45,886 nt of DNA from Verrucomicrobiota bacterium (GTDB lineage: Bacteria; Verrucomicrobiota; Verrucomicrobiia; Limisphaerales; JADLHS01). Where the stretch lies: assembly GCA_025350905.1 (NCBI GenBank), contig JANXWY010000139.1, positions 1 through 45,886 of the forward strand. Reading direction: 5' to 3'. The translations under genes and the position numbers were made by a program. How positions within the stretch are numbered: the first letter of the stretch is position 1; each line of letters begins with the position of its first letter. Below the pieces are notes generated by a model. That model saw only the letters and a list, made by a program, of their open reading frames with translations. It was not told where the DNA came from and ran no database searches. Shown in pieces: positions 1 through 8,605 of the stretch.

Positions 1-297
1 TCGTTGCTGCTGCCCCAGCAATGATATGCCGAACACCTGAAGGAATGTAGTTAACCCTGAGCGTAGTGGCCCACCGCCCCGGCGATGAATAGCTTTAAAT
101 TACATATATTTGTCGGTGGTGCGAAACCCGAATGCCGGGCAGGGCTGGTTGATCTCGCGGGATGCGCGAAATCCAAGCCCGCCACACCTTTTCCCACGTT
201 CCTTGACAGTTGAAAATTCGACCGCGACGAAAAGCTCATCCTATTCGCGGATATACCTTAGCAATGGTTTTTGGTTCTGCCGGTTGGCAGGGCCGCA
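1..297. other. Gene-less stretch, possible CRISPR leader
   Basis: No credible protein is seen here on either strand; the open frames are short and low in coding character. The part just left of the first CRISPR repeat (about 190-297) is more AT-rich than its surroundings. In the orientation given by the ATTGAAAC repeat end it would be the leader side. That role is inferred from position only. Confidence 0.35.
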
Positions 298-405
298 GTC
301 GCCCCGCTCGCGAGAGCGGGGCGCGGATTGAAACACTCCTACCAACTGACAAAGGCAGTTGATGTTCTGTCGCCCCGCTCGCGAGAGCGGGGCGCGGATT
401 GAAAC
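298..405 (+). CRISPR. Two-repeat mini CRISPR, type I-like repeat
   Basis: Two identical 37-bp repeats (298-334 and 369-405) flank one 34-bp spacer (335-368). Each repeat begins GTCGCCCC, contains a perfect 10-bp stem CGCCCCGCTC/GAGCGGGGCG with a 4-nt loop, and ends ATTGAAAC, the usual 3' end of type I (I-C/I-B-like) repeats. Transcription would therefore run on the plus strand with the leader at the left. No third repeat is recognisable after 405. No cas gene lies in the window, so this is either an orphan or the edge of a locus that starts upstream. With only two repeats, an ordinary palindromic repeat pair is not fully excluded, but perfect identity, the spacing and the ATTGAAAC end favour CRISPR. 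Confidence 0.75.
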
Positions 406-558
406 TGCGCTGCAGTAATCAGACGAGCAACGATTCCGGGGCGACGCAGGATCGCCTCGCCTCGCCTCGCTTGCGGAGATTCCGGTCATCGATCCAGCCC
501 CGATAGTTTGCTTGCGGCCGCGCCGGCCTTTCTTCCAAAAGCTTGCGCGCGTCAGCAG

Positions 559-1035
559 CTAGCTAGCGGACTTTTTGGGGCGGGTGGTTTTCTGCGGATC
601 GTACGGGGGAGCGTCCATGCTTATCACCAAGGCCGACTTGCCCGCAAGCAGACTGTAACCGTGTTCCGTGCCCGCGGGGATGCTGATGTAATCACCCGCC
701 CGCAGCGTGGTCTCCAGATCGCCGGCGCGTACGGTCAAATCGCCGCTGATCACATAGAGACTGTGCTCTGCATCCGGATGAATGTGCTTGCCCAACTCAC
801 CGCGCATCTCGACCAGGTTGGTTCGCGAGGTGGCGGATTGGTGCAACCGCCAGACCTGGCTCTCGGTGGAACTGGGGTTGGGTTCGCGCGCCATCAGTTC
901 ACGGGTGCGGACGATCGTAGTCCTCGGGGCCGAGACTGGGGCCGCCACCTCCGCGGCGTGCAAGGCTGGCGGCAGTATGAGCGCAAAGGCACCGGCTTGT
1001 TTCAAGAAGCGTCGGCGGTGAATGACTTTTTTCAT
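559..1035 (-). CDS. Secreted cupin-domain protein
   Basis: This is a 158-residue protein. Its N-terminus (MKKVIHRRRFLKQAGAFALILPPALHA) is a Tat-like signal: an RRRFLK basic motif, a hydrophobic stretch and an AxA-type cleavage site. The rest is a single small beta-barrel cupin (about residues 65-145), with the metal-site motif GKHIHPDAEHSLYVISG followed by the second motif GDYISIPAGTEHGY. Cupins of this size bind a metal and act as enzymes or sensors, and the substrate cannot be told from sequence. It stands alone between the CRISPR and a prepilin-like gene on the other strand. The start was chosen because it gives the complete export signal. Confidence 0.8.
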   Translation of the reverse strand: MKKVIHRRRFLKQAGAFALILPPALHAAEVAAPVSAPRTTIVRTRELMAREPNPSSTESQVWRLHQSATSRTNLVEMRGELGKHIHPDAEHSLYVISGDLTVRAGDLETTLRAGDYISIPAGTEHGYSLLAGKSALVISMDAPPYDPQKTTRPKKSAS

Positions 1036-1474
1036 GGTGGTTTCAAGCGTACGCGAGCCAAGCCGTCAGCGCAAACTCGCCGGATTATCCCCTCGGGGTC
1101 AACATCATTTTCTAGCTGCTGATGCATTAACAGCGGCTTCCGCTTAGAATGCCACAGCCGGGTGGGTTACGAGGGGGTGCGGGCAGCATGCTTCGTTGGA
1201 GGTTCCCATTTTTTGCAGTTGTCTGGTGACTTTGGGAGCTTCGTGAAATGACCGTTCTTCCGGGCGTTGTGGTGATTCGGGCGAGGACTTCAAGGGGGTT
1301 GCGCCAAGCGGCAGCCAAAGTTCCGATTATTTGCGTGACAGGCGAGGTCAACCGACTTATTGTCGCGGCAAGCCCAATGGAAAATAAAGTGAAACGCGTG
1401 GGATTTTTCTCGCCAATGTATCGCGACAAGGTCCGCTCGGTACCAGTTAATACCACGAGCACCGGAGCACACCT
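1036..1474. other. Intergenic region between divergent genes
   Basis: About 440 bp separates the divergently transcribed cupin and prepilin-like genes and presumably holds both promoters. A plus-strand open frame (1248-1478) runs into the next start codon but has no recognisable domain, and I do not accept it as a gene. No clear terminator or operator was found. Confidence 0.4.
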
Positions 1475-2275
1475 ATGAAATCTTCTCTAAACCTGCGAAA
1501 TGCCAAATTGGCTTTCACCCTGATTGAATTACTGGTTGTGATTGCCATCATCGCCATTTTGGCGGCGATGTTGCTGCCCGCGTTGTCCTCGGCCAAGGAC
1601 AAAGCGGTCCGGACCACCTGCCTGAACAACCAGCGGCAGTTGATGCTCGCGATGAAGATGTACGCGGATGACAACCTCGACCAGTTGCCGTATCCCAATT
1701 GGGACGGTGGCAGCGCCGGCGCCACCAAGGGCTGGCTTTATACCGGCAACGTCCCGAACCTGCTGGTCGTCCCCTACAAAGACAACAATTCATTGGGGTA
1801 CACGGGCGGGGTTTGGTATCCGTATCTGAACAATCCCAAGACTTATCAATGCCCCGTGGACATCAAGAGCAAATATTACCCCCTACGCATTAACAAACTG
1901 TCGAGCTACGTCATGAACGGCGCCTCGATTAACTACGGGAACTCCCCGCGACCCTGCAAAATCGGCGCCGCGTGGAGTTCCATGTGCTACCTGTTGTGGG
2001 AGCCAGATGAAAATGCCCTCGGGCCGGGCAACCCGGGGGCTTTTGAATTCAACGATGGCGCCAACTTTCCGCGCAAATCCAACGGCGAAGGGATTGGGCG
2101 GCTGCATAGTCGCAAGGGCGGGGTGATCATGGCCCTGGCGGGTCACGTCCAGTTCGTCACCAAGGCAGCGTTCGATAGCGAATCCCTTGCGGCCGGGACG
2201 CCGCAGGCCACGGGCCCGCTCAAAAGCACCTTGTTGTGGTGGGCCCCCGGCGTGCCCGGTGGTGGCGGCCCCTAG
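1475..2275 (+). CDS. Prepilin-type N-terminal cleavage/methylation protein
   Basis: This 266-residue protein opens with a short leader ending near KLA, followed by [31 protein letters not shown]. That is the classic class III signal cleaved and N-methylated by prepilin peptidase, with the conserved Glu five residues after the Phe. The long C-terminal globular part has the [19 protein letters not shown] and [21 protein letters not shown] segments. These are typical of the large pseudopilin family expanded in Verrucomicrobia, Planctomycetes and Lentisphaerae (DUF1559-like, H-X9-DG type). These proteins are probably exposed on the outer face of the inner membrane, and their precise role is unknown. 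No secretion ATPase or platform gene is adjacent. The start is clear because it directly precedes the basic leader. Confidence 0.9.
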   Translation: MKSSLNLRNAKLAFTLIELLVVIAIIAILAAMLLPALSSAKDKAVRTTCLNNQRQLMLAMKMYADDNLDQLPYPNWDGGSAGATKGWLYTGNVPNLLVVPYKDNNSLGYTGGVWYPYLNNPKTYQCPVDIKSKYYPLRINKLSSYVMNGASINYGNSPRPCKIGAAWSSMCYLLWEPDENALGPGNPGAFEFNDGANFPRKSNGEGIGRLHSRKGGVIMALAGHVQFVTKAAFDSESLAAGTPQATGPLKSTLLWWAPGVPGGGGP

Positions 2276-2297
2276 GAAATAGCATCGGCCGTTGGCG

Positions 2298-3272
2298 CTA
2301 CTTCTTCTGGGCGGCGACGGGCGCGGCGGGCGGTTGGATAACCGGCGGCGCGCTTCCCAGTCCGGCGGCCGGCAATGCGGCAAAACCCTTGGCCAGTAGT
2401 TCGGCCGCTTTGGCGTCGCGCACTTTCAAGGTGGTGCTGTCGAATACAATGGCGATGACGCGCTGGCCATGCCGCGCCGCCGTGACGGCAATGGAAAACC
2501 CCGAGGCCGTGATGTAACCGGTCTTCAATCCATCGCAGCCTTCCACGTGCCCGAGCAGATGGTTGTGGGTGCGCATGATCACCGTCTTGCCGGCGACATT
2601 CGGGCGAAACGGCCGTTCGCGAGTGGCGGTGTAACGCAAGGTGTCGGAGTGCTTGAGTAGTTGGCGACACAGGAGCGACAAGTCGCGCGCCGTGGTGACG
2701 TCATTTTCCTGTCCCTTTCCCGGCGGTAACCCATGAACCGAGTGGAACACGGTGCTGTTCATGCCCAGCTCTTTGGCCCGCCGGTTCATGAGTTCAATGA
2801 AGGCATCCGTGCTGCCCGCGACCTTTTCCGCCAGCGCCACCGCCACGTCGTTGGCCGACTGGATCATCAGCGCGTACAACATCTCATCGACAGTAAAACT
2901 TTCCTTGTCCGCCAGCCACACCCGCGAACCACCGGTATGCGAGGCTTTGGCGCTCACGGGCACCTGGTCTTCCAGGGTAAGTTGCTTTTGTTCGATCTTT
3001 TCCAGGATGATCAGCAAGTCCATCAGTTTCAAAACACTGGCTGGATAGCCTTTCGTGTCCGCCTGATCTTCGTACAGGACCTTGCCGGTGGCGGCATCCA
3101 AAACAATGGCCCCCAGCCAGGGATCACGGGAAATGGGCTGGCGGCGCGCTGATGTAGCCGACGGCGCGGCGGCGGCGGCTTTGGTGGCGGTCGCGGCGGC
3201 GACATTAGCAGTGGGTTGGTTTGCCAAGAGCAGCAACAGCAGACCAGGGATAATCCAATTCATGGGCTTCAT
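2298..3272 (-). CDS. D-alanyl-D-alanine carboxypeptidase (PBP5/6 family, S11)
   Basis: This is a penicillin-binding serine peptidase of 324 residues that removes the terminal D-Ala from peptidoglycan pentapeptides in the periplasm. All three active-site motifs are present: SVLK (Ser79-Lys82), SAN (139-141) and KTG (250-252). I start at MKPMNW because the hydrophobic run WIIPGLLLLLLANQ just after it is a signal peptide, while the longer upstream frame has no such character. The Ala-rich linker (25-45) and Pro/Ala-rich C-terminus look disordered, and no obvious C-terminal amphipathic membrane anchor is seen. The first motif reads SVLK, whereas most homologues have S-L-T-K; the catalytic Ser and Lys are kept. 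Confidence 0.92.
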   Translation of the reverse strand: MKPMNWIIPGLLLLLLANQPTANVAAATATKAAAAAPSATSARRQPISRDPWLGAIVLDAATGKVLYEDQADTKGYPASVLKLMDLLIILEKIEQKQLTLEDQVPVSAKASHTGGSRVWLADKESFTVDEMLYALMIQSANDVAVALAEKVAGSTDAFIELMNRRAKELGMNSTVFHSVHGLPPGKGQENDVTTARDLSLLCRQLLKHSDTLRYTATRERPFRPNVAGKTVIMRTHNHLLGHVEGCDGLKTGYITASGFSIAVTAARHGQRVIAIVFDSTTLKVRDAKAAELLAKGFAALPAAGLGSAPPVIQPPAAPVAAQKK

Positions 3273-4187
3273 TGTTTTCTTCAAAGCTAAATCAAAACGG
3301 CCGCTAGCTTCCGCGCGACCAGGGTGACGGTCAAGCCTGCAACGCGCCCTCAAAGCGCTTTTCGTCATACCCGCTATCGGCGCTGCACCGATGGTCGGCG
3401 GTTCCCACTGGCCAAGTCGGTCGCGGCGAAGTCGTGAATGCTGGTTCGCCCGCCAGTATCCGCCAGCGGCAACATCGCGACAGTCAAGCAGCCGAACCAG
3501 TTGCCGGTCGCAAGTGGTCCTCGAGGCGGGTAAGTTTCGCTGGAAGCCTAGCGCCGCATGAATACAGTTCTTCAAGCAATGAGGAATCCCTCAATCGCCC
3601 TATCCACGTTGAGCTGGGTTCGCACGCAGAAGATTGAAGTCGATGGCGATTTTTGGCAGGGCTGCTCAATACCAAAATTCGGTTCCTGGGACGCTGGCTG
3701 GAGCGCGCGGGGTTCTGTCCAAGCAGTGATATTCGGGTGACGTACGTTGCGCCGTGGGTGAGTGAACTCCACTCCTCCGAGGTGGGCGCGGAGCAGCGAA
3801 CCGAATGACGCCAGGACGGCCCGTTTGGCAAACACCGACCGGCGCTGTTACTGCGCTTTTACTCTCCTTTTCTTAAATTAGTAACCAATGGACTGGCATG
3901 GCGTCATTGCAGCCCGCCGTGGGACGCACCCGGGTGTGCTCGTCTCGCGGCCGGCCGGAAACCGGACAATTCACAATTCCTGACATGCGACATCCAGTCT
4001 ACATACGACGGACGGTCGACGACGAGCGACGGATGAGTGGTGACAGCCGGCCAACGAACTGCGACGGCTAATTGTCGCCGCCACTCGCCGACCGTCAGCC
4101 TGCCACTTGCAGTTTGTAGCTTGGAGCTTGGGCCCCGGGCGCAACACATGACTTTACACAATTTCTCCGCGGCCTTAAGCTGACGGC
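3273..4187. other. Long gene-less region
   Basis: About 900 bp has only short open frames on both strands, none with a recognised domain or convincing start. Near 4097-4135 there is a run (cacttgcagtttgtagcttg...) resembling the degenerate 'SFKLQA' type of dispersed repeat, probably an eroded copy. The 3' part should hold the promoter of the 4188 gene. Confidence 0.4.
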
Positions 4188-4865
4188 ATGGCTACCCAAT
4201 ACGATGCTACCGAGTTTGTGGATACCGATTTTCAGACGCGCAAGGCGTCTTATGCCACCACCACCACCACGGCCGCCACCGCCTCGCTGCGCGCCCCCAC
4301 GCGTGAAGAGGTGGATATCAAAGTCACCGAAGCGCAGCAGCAGCTCGCGGAACTCAAGCGGGCGCAGGAGGAACTGGAACGCGAGCGCTCCACGCTGGAA
4401 GAGCTGCGGCGCCGCCAGATGGAATTCCAGAACGGGCGCACGGAGATCGTCCAACAGCTCGCGCGCGGCCTCGGGTTGCTCGAGGAAGCCGAGTTCGCCG
4501 CGCGGCGCGATGCCGGACAGATGGCGAAATCCATCGGTGAAATGCGGGACGCCCTGGAAAAAGTGCAGGCGTTGCACGAAGCGGGCTGGACGAAGGATAA
4601 CTTCAACGTGGAACTAACCCGCGCTTTGACGACCATTGAAAATGCCCGCCTGGAATGGAACGGGGCGCGCTTGAAATTTCCCGTGCTGTCCGGCCCGGCG
4701 ACCACCGTGGCGAGTGATGTGAAGCCCGGTCAAGCCGCGGTTTCGACGCTGGACGGCAAAAGTTTTGCCCAACTCTGCCGGCTGGGGCTGGCCCTGACGT
4801 GGCCCCTGGCGACGATCGCGCTCGCGGCGCTGGGTGTTTTGCTTTTCGTGCTGCTTCGCCATTGA
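4188..4865 (+). CDS. Coiled-coil protein with C-terminal membrane anchor
   Basis: This is a 225-residue protein of unknown function. A Thr/Ala-rich N-terminus (about 20-38) is followed by a strongly charged heptad region (about 42-105, rich in Gln, Glu, Arg and Leu) predicted to be coiled coil. A second helical segment follows (105-170), and one membrane segment sits at the very end (about 198-222, LALTWPLATIALAALGVLLFVLL). With no signal peptide it is probably a tail-anchored protein with its bulk in the cytoplasm. The next gene (4922) repeats the plan of N-terminal coil plus C-terminal anchor and starts 56 bp later, so the two may be co-transcribed and interact. I recognise no family. Confidence 0.8.
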   Translation: MATQYDATEFVDTDFQTRKASYATTTTTAATASLRAPTREEVDIKVTEAQQQLAELKRAQEELERERSTLEELRRRQMEFQNGRTEIVQQLARGLGLLEEAEFAARRDAGQMAKSIGEMRDALEKVQALHEAGWTKDNFNVELTRALTTIENARLEWNGARLKFPVLSGPATTVASDVKPGQAAVSTLDGKSFAQLCRLGLALTWPLATIALAALGVLLFVLLRH

Positions 4866-4921
4866 GGCGGGGCCAATGCCCGGCAAACCGGAATGGATTC
4901 GGGTTGGCGGGGCCTGTTCAC

Positions 4922-5449
4922 ATGGGCTGGTTCAAAAAACAATCGGATCCCATATCGGATCGCGCGTCCGCGCTGACCTCTGAGATTGCCTCGTTGGAGG
5001 CGCAGATCAAGCGCTTGGATGAAAAATTGCATCACGGCCCGGGCCAGCCGCGCTTGCGTTCCACCGCGCTGCCGCATGGCTTGACCATCAGCCACACCGC
5101 CAAGGGGCCCGCCGCCCCGGCCCCGACCGGGGCGCCCGACCCGGTCTTCGAAGAAATCAACCAGGAACGGCTCGCGCCACGAACGGACCTGGAAACCACG
5201 GCGGAGCACTACAACGAACTGGGCCTGCGCAAGTATGATTTCCCCGCCTTGCTCGAACGGCTCCGCCATTTTTTCCACGGGCCGAGCACCAGCAATCCCA
5301 AGCTGGTGAGCTACCTGGCCGCCGGGGGCGTGCAGGGGCTGCGCCCCTTGCGCAAGGAAAAGCGCGTGGCCCGCAACCGCTTCATCGCCTTCACCATTTT
5401 TCTGCTGCTGACCTTGGTGGGTTTGTTTTACATGTTTCTCCGCGGTTAA
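4922..5449 (+). CDS. Small coiled-coil, C-terminally anchored protein
   Basis: This 175-residue protein of unknown function has a predicted coiled coil at residues 14-38 (DRASALTSEIASLEAQIKRL), a Pro/Ala-rich linker around 60-75, a conserved-looking central part (LETTAEHYNELGLRKYDFPALLERLRHF) and one C-terminal membrane span (about 152-172). I start at MGWFKK rather than the upstream in-frame start at 4799, because the upstream part lies inside the end of the preceding gene. The stop is 10 bp before the methyltransferase start, so 4188, 4922 and 5460 probably form one transcription unit. Confidence 0.78.
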   Translation: MGWFKKQSDPISDRASALTSEIASLEAQIKRLDEKLHHGPGQPRLRSTALPHGLTISHTAKGPAAPAPTGAPDPVFEEINQERLAPRTDLETTAEHYNELGLRKYDFPALLERLRHFFHGPSTSNPKLVSYLAAGGVQGLRPLRKEKRVARNRFIAFTIFLLLTLVGLFYMFLRG

Positions 5450-5459
5450 CGAAAGCCCC

Positions 5460-5972
5460 ATGCCCGCTCCCGTTGACTCGAATTTGATTCGCCTCCGCAT
5501 TGCCACGCGGGCCGGAGTTTTCCGCGCGGAATATTCGGCCACGGGGCTCGCGCAACTCCATTTTCCGACCGCCGGCTCTCCGCCGCTTCGGCCGGTGCTC
5601 GGCCGCCGCGCACCGCGCGTTCGCCCCTGGCACACCGCCACGAAAGCGGCGCTCAAAGCCATTCTCGCCGGCCGCGCGCCGCATCGTTTTCCGCCACTGG
5701 ATTTGTCCGCGGGTAGCGCCTTCCAACAGGCCGTCTGGCGCGCGCTGGCCAAGATCCCACTGGGCGAGACGCGGAGCTACGGCGAAATCGCGCGCGCCCT
5801 TGGCAAACCCAAAAGCGTCCGGGCCGTGGGCGGCGCGTGCGGGGCGAATCCCATTCCGGTTCTCATTCCGTGTCATCGGGTGTTGGCGGCGCAGGGCAAG
5901 CTCGGGGGATTTTCCGGAGGACTGGATTGGAAGCGTCGGCTGCTCGCTCGCGAAGGTTTAAACCCCCGCTAA
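5460..5972 (+). CDS. ogt: Methylated-DNA--protein-cysteine methyltransferase
   Basis: This suicide DNA-repair enzyme transfers the alkyl group of O6-methylguanine to its own cysteine. In the 170-residue protein the active-site motif IPCHRV has Cys138. The DNA-binding segment GSAFQQAVWRALAKIPLGETRSYGEIA (86-111) and the RAVGGACGANPIPVLIPCHR core are typical of the C-terminal Ogt/MGMT domain, and the less conserved N-terminal ribonuclease-like domain is present. It is probably the last gene of the unit begun at 4188 and converges on the minus-strand transporter, whose stop lies 5 bp away. Confidence 0.93.
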   Translation: MPAPVDSNLIRLRIATRAGVFRAEYSATGLAQLHFPTAGSPPLRPVLGRRAPRVRPWHTATKAALKAILAGRAPHRFPPLDLSAGSAFQQAVWRALAKIPLGETRSYGEIARALGKPKSVRAVGGACGANPIPVLIPCHRVLAAQGKLGGFSGGLDWKRRLLAREGLNPR

Positions 5973-5977
5973 CCTGG

Positions 5978-7351
5978 TCAAGTCGCCGCCGTCGGTTTCA
6001 GCCGGCGCTGCTTGCACATCACCAACAGCATCGCACTCCCGCCGAGGAAGCCGAAGCCCGCCATGGTCGGATACCAAACGCCCCAGCCATATTTGTCAAT
6101 CAGCCGGCCCGTGATCGGCAGGGCGATCGCCGTCCCATAATATTGGAAGGAATCAATCACCCCTGTGGCAAACCCGGCCCGGCGGCGCCCGCCAATATCC
6201 ATCGGGGCGGCAGCGCCGACGATCGCATGCGTGGAGTTGGCCGTGAGGGAAATCAACACCAGAAACAGACAGCCCAGAAAGATTCCGCCCGGCGTCGGCC
6301 CGACGACGCCGGTGTAGATGACCAGGGCCGCGCCGAGAATGACGAGGCTTTCCAAATAGTAGAGCGTCATGGCCACGGGCGAGCGCTGGCCTTGGAAAAA
6401 GCGGTCTGACACCCAGCCCGCCGAAAATGATCCCAGCACCGCCACCAGCGGCATCAGGTTCATCGTGTAAAAAACCGCCGGTGGTTTTTTTGCCAAATCC
6501 AGATGTAACTGCTCTACAAAGTATAACACGGCGAGCTGGTCGGAACTGTTCCGCACCGCCCCCGTACAGGCATAAGCGAGCGCATAATACCACACGAGCG
6601 GGTGCCGAAAGATGGTTACGAACGATTCCTTGAGCGTGGCCCGGGTCCCGAGGTCGGTCGGATCATCGCCGTCCTGGATTACGTCCGAATAACCTGCCGC
6701 CTCCGGCGATTCCCTGGGGATCAGCACGAGCAAGATGGCCATCGCTGCAGTGAACAACGGCGGGAGGCGGAATAGCCAGCGCCATTCGCCTTTCGCCACG
6801 ACGAAGGCGCCGACCGTAAACCCGGCGAGCATCACCGGCGCCAGATTATTGATAATCACTTGTCCCAACTGGATCATGAAGCCGAAGATGCCGGCGAACG
6901 TGCCGCGCTCGGGACGGTTAAACCAGGCGGTGTTTATTTTTACCATGCCCGGTGCCCCAAATGATTGAAACCAGCCGTTCAGCAGCCAGATGAGGGCGAA
7001 CGTGGAGAAAGTTCCCACCTGGGAGCCGAACCCAAAAAGCAGGTTCATCACCACCGTGCCGGTCGCGCCCAGCAGCATGGCCGCTTTGCCACCGATGCGG
7101 TCGGTGAGCAGACCGTTGACGAGCTGGCCGGTGCCGTACGCGATGGCCCACGCACTTAGCATGTCCGTGATCTGCGTTTTGCTGAACCCGAATTCGGCGA
7201 TCATGCCCGACGTGGCGAAGCGAAAGTTGTAGCGGCACGTGTAGTACGAGGCATACAGGAGGCCCAGGATGATCCAGTTCCAACCCCGCCGGACGCGAAA
7301 GCCAGGTGGGTAGTGGGGCGATGGGGCAACCGATGGCACGATGGCAGTCAT
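5978..7351 (-). CDS. MFS transporter, organophosphate:phosphate antiporter family
   Basis: This 457-residue inner-membrane protein has 12 predicted membrane helices. The N-terminal segment WNWIILGLLYASYYTCRYNFRFATSG and the loop GLLTDRIGGKAAMLLG match the OPA group of the major facilitator superfamily (GlpT/UhpT/PgtP-like), which exchanges sugar phosphates or glycerol-3-phosphate for phosphate. The second half has the matching GWVSDRFFQGQRSPVAM loop. The substrate cannot be fixed from sequence. A terminator-like palindrome (6469-6490) lies within the coding region. Confidence 0.88.
   Translation of the reverse strand: MTAIVPSVAPSPHYPPGFRVRRGWNWIILGLLYASYYTCRYNFRFATSGMIAEFGFSKTQITDMLSAWAIAYGTGQLVNGLLTDRIGGKAAMLLGATGTVVMNLLFGFGSQVGTFSTFALIWLLNGWFQSFGAPGMVKINTAWFNRPERGTFAGIFGFMIQLGQVIINNLAPVMLAGFTVGAFVVAKGEWRWLFRLPPLFTAAMAILLVLIPRESPEAAGYSDVIQDGDDPTDLGTRATLKESFVTIFRHPLVWYYALAYACTGAVRNSSDQLAVLYFVEQLHLDLAKKPPAVFYTMNLMPLVAVLGSFSAGWVSDRFFQGQRSPVAMTLYYLESLVILGAALVIYTGVVGPTPGGIFLGCLFLVLISLTANSTHAIVGAAAPMDIGGRRRAGFATGVIDSFQYYGTAIALPITGRLIDKYGWGVWYPTMAGFGFLGGSAMLLVMCKQRRLKPTAAT
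6469..6490. other. Terminator-like palindrome inside the MFS gene
   Basis: AAAAAACCGCC followed by GGTGGTTTTTT forms a 22-bp inverted repeat with one mismatched pair and flanking A/T tracts, as in a bidirectional intrinsic terminator. It encodes the KKPP loop of the transporter, so it may be coincidental or may attenuate the transcript. Confidence 0.35.
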
Positions 7352-7452
7352 GAAGCGTTCGTCAGCGTGGCCTGCAAATCAGGGGGCCGTCCAGCCAGAA
7401 CCACCTTGGCATCGTTTCGTTCCAGAGTTGGAAAGTTGGATCGCCCGCTGCC

Positions 7453-8163
7453 TCACGCAAAAAAATAGCCCAACTCCCGCAACGACACGTAGTCCTTTGG
7501 TCGGTCCGGCGTGGCGCGCCCGAGGATGACGTGGTCCAGCACATCGATCTTGAGCAACTGCCCAGCGCGAATCAGATCCCGCGTCACTTTGATGTCCGCC
7601 TCGCTCGGGGTTGGGTCACCGCTGGGGTGATTGTGGGCCAGAATAATGCCGGCGGCGTTGGCGGCGATGGCGGATTTGAAAACCTCGCGCGGGTGCACGA
7701 GCAGCGTGTCGATCGTGCCGTTCGTGACCGACTCCACGCGGATGAGCCGGCGGCGCGTATTGAGCAGGAGCACCTGCAGTTGTTCCACGCCGAGCAGGAG
7801 ATTGCGCGCCCGCAGCAAATTCACCACCGCCTCCGGCGTGTCCAGCACCGGCGATTCGTCCTGCAATTCCTTCGCCATTTTGTGGGCGAGGGCAAAGGCC
7901 GCCACCAAGGTCACTGCCTTGTCGCGGCCGATGCCTTTCACTTTTTTCAGGTCGTCCACCGACGCCCGCGCCAACCCATGCAACGAGCCAAATGCCTGCA
8001 GCAACTGCCGGCCAACCTGCACGGCGTTCACGCCTTTGAGACCCGTGCGCAACAGGATGGCGATCAGCTCCGCCGGGCTCAAAGCCTCCACCCCGAGCGC
8101 CACCAGTCGCTCACGCGGACGCTCGCTGGCGGGTTGATCTTTGAGGCGCAAACTCTGGGACAT
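7453..8163 (-). CDS. radC: RadC-family JAB/MPN protein
   Basis: This 236-residue protein has an N-terminal helix-hairpin-helix-like part (LGVEALSPAELIAILLRTG, VKGIG) and a C-terminal JAMM metalloprotease-like domain. The signature is His177-x-His179-P-S-G followed by PSEAD (Asp190), which forms the zinc site. RadC was once called a DNA-repair protein; its true role is unresolved. The start MSQSLRLKDQPASERPRERL is the canonical RadC N-terminus. It sits downstream of an intergenic region containing a 20-bp palindrome at 8352-8371. Confidence 0.93.
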   Translation of the reverse strand: MSQSLRLKDQPASERPRERLVALGVEALSPAELIAILLRTGLKGVNAVQVGRQLLQAFGSLHGLARASVDDLKKVKGIGRDKAVTLVAAFALAHKMAKELQDESPVLDTPEAVVNLLRARNLLLGVEQLQVLLLNTRRRLIRVESVTNGTIDTLLVHPREVFKSAIAANAAGIILAHNHPSGDPTPSEADIKVTRDLIRAGQLLKIDVLDHVILGRATPDRPKDYVSLRELGYFFA

Positions 8164-8605
8164 GTGCGAAATCTAAAACGAACCCTGGCAAAGCCCAAGC
8201 GCCAAGTTTCGACTTTTAAGTTTCGAGGTCGCACCGCGCTCCTGAGATTTTTTTCCGGACGGTGCCAGGAGGCGGCGGCCTGAAACCGGCCACCGGACAC
8301 GGGACGGAGATGGAATTACTCCGTTGAGTCATCGCCAAATCGAAGGAATGGTCACACTTTGCAATGTGTGATCCTGACCTGGATAACCAAGCCCTGGTCC
8401 AATACTTTCCGGCCGACCGAAGACTCCTAAATGCGGCTGACTTATCAGAGCAATATTACTGCGTTTAAACGCGGATCGGGAAAATTTCAAGCTACGAGCG
8501 AACCGGCGAGGCCACCCGACTATTCAAAACTCAACGATTCCTCACGGCGCCGAGACCTGCCCCGTTCAGTGCTACCCGTCCCGTCCGCATGCTGCCCAAT
8601 TGTCC
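8164..8605. other. Intergenic region, no gene seen
   Basis: No coding potential is evident in this 440-bp stretch between two minus-strand genes. It contains the palindrome at 8352-8371 listed separately and presumably the radC promoter. Confidence 0.4.
8352..8371. promoter_or_regulatory. 20-bp palindrome, possible operator
   Basis: TCACAC-T-TTGCAA-T-GTGTGA is palindromic except for one T/T pair and stands isolated about 190 bp upstream of radC and downstream of the AraC-type gene. The half sites resemble CRP-type TGTGA/TCACA but face outward, so CRP binding is not implied. It could bind a dimeric regulator. Confidence 0.3.

Noticed and set aside
406-480. Third, degenerate CRISPR repeat
   Set aside because: The region after 405 contains a CCTCG triplication but cannot be aligned to the 37-bp repeat.
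1248-1478. 76-codon open frame running into the prepilin start
   Set aside because: No recognisable domain, and it would displace the expected promoter region.
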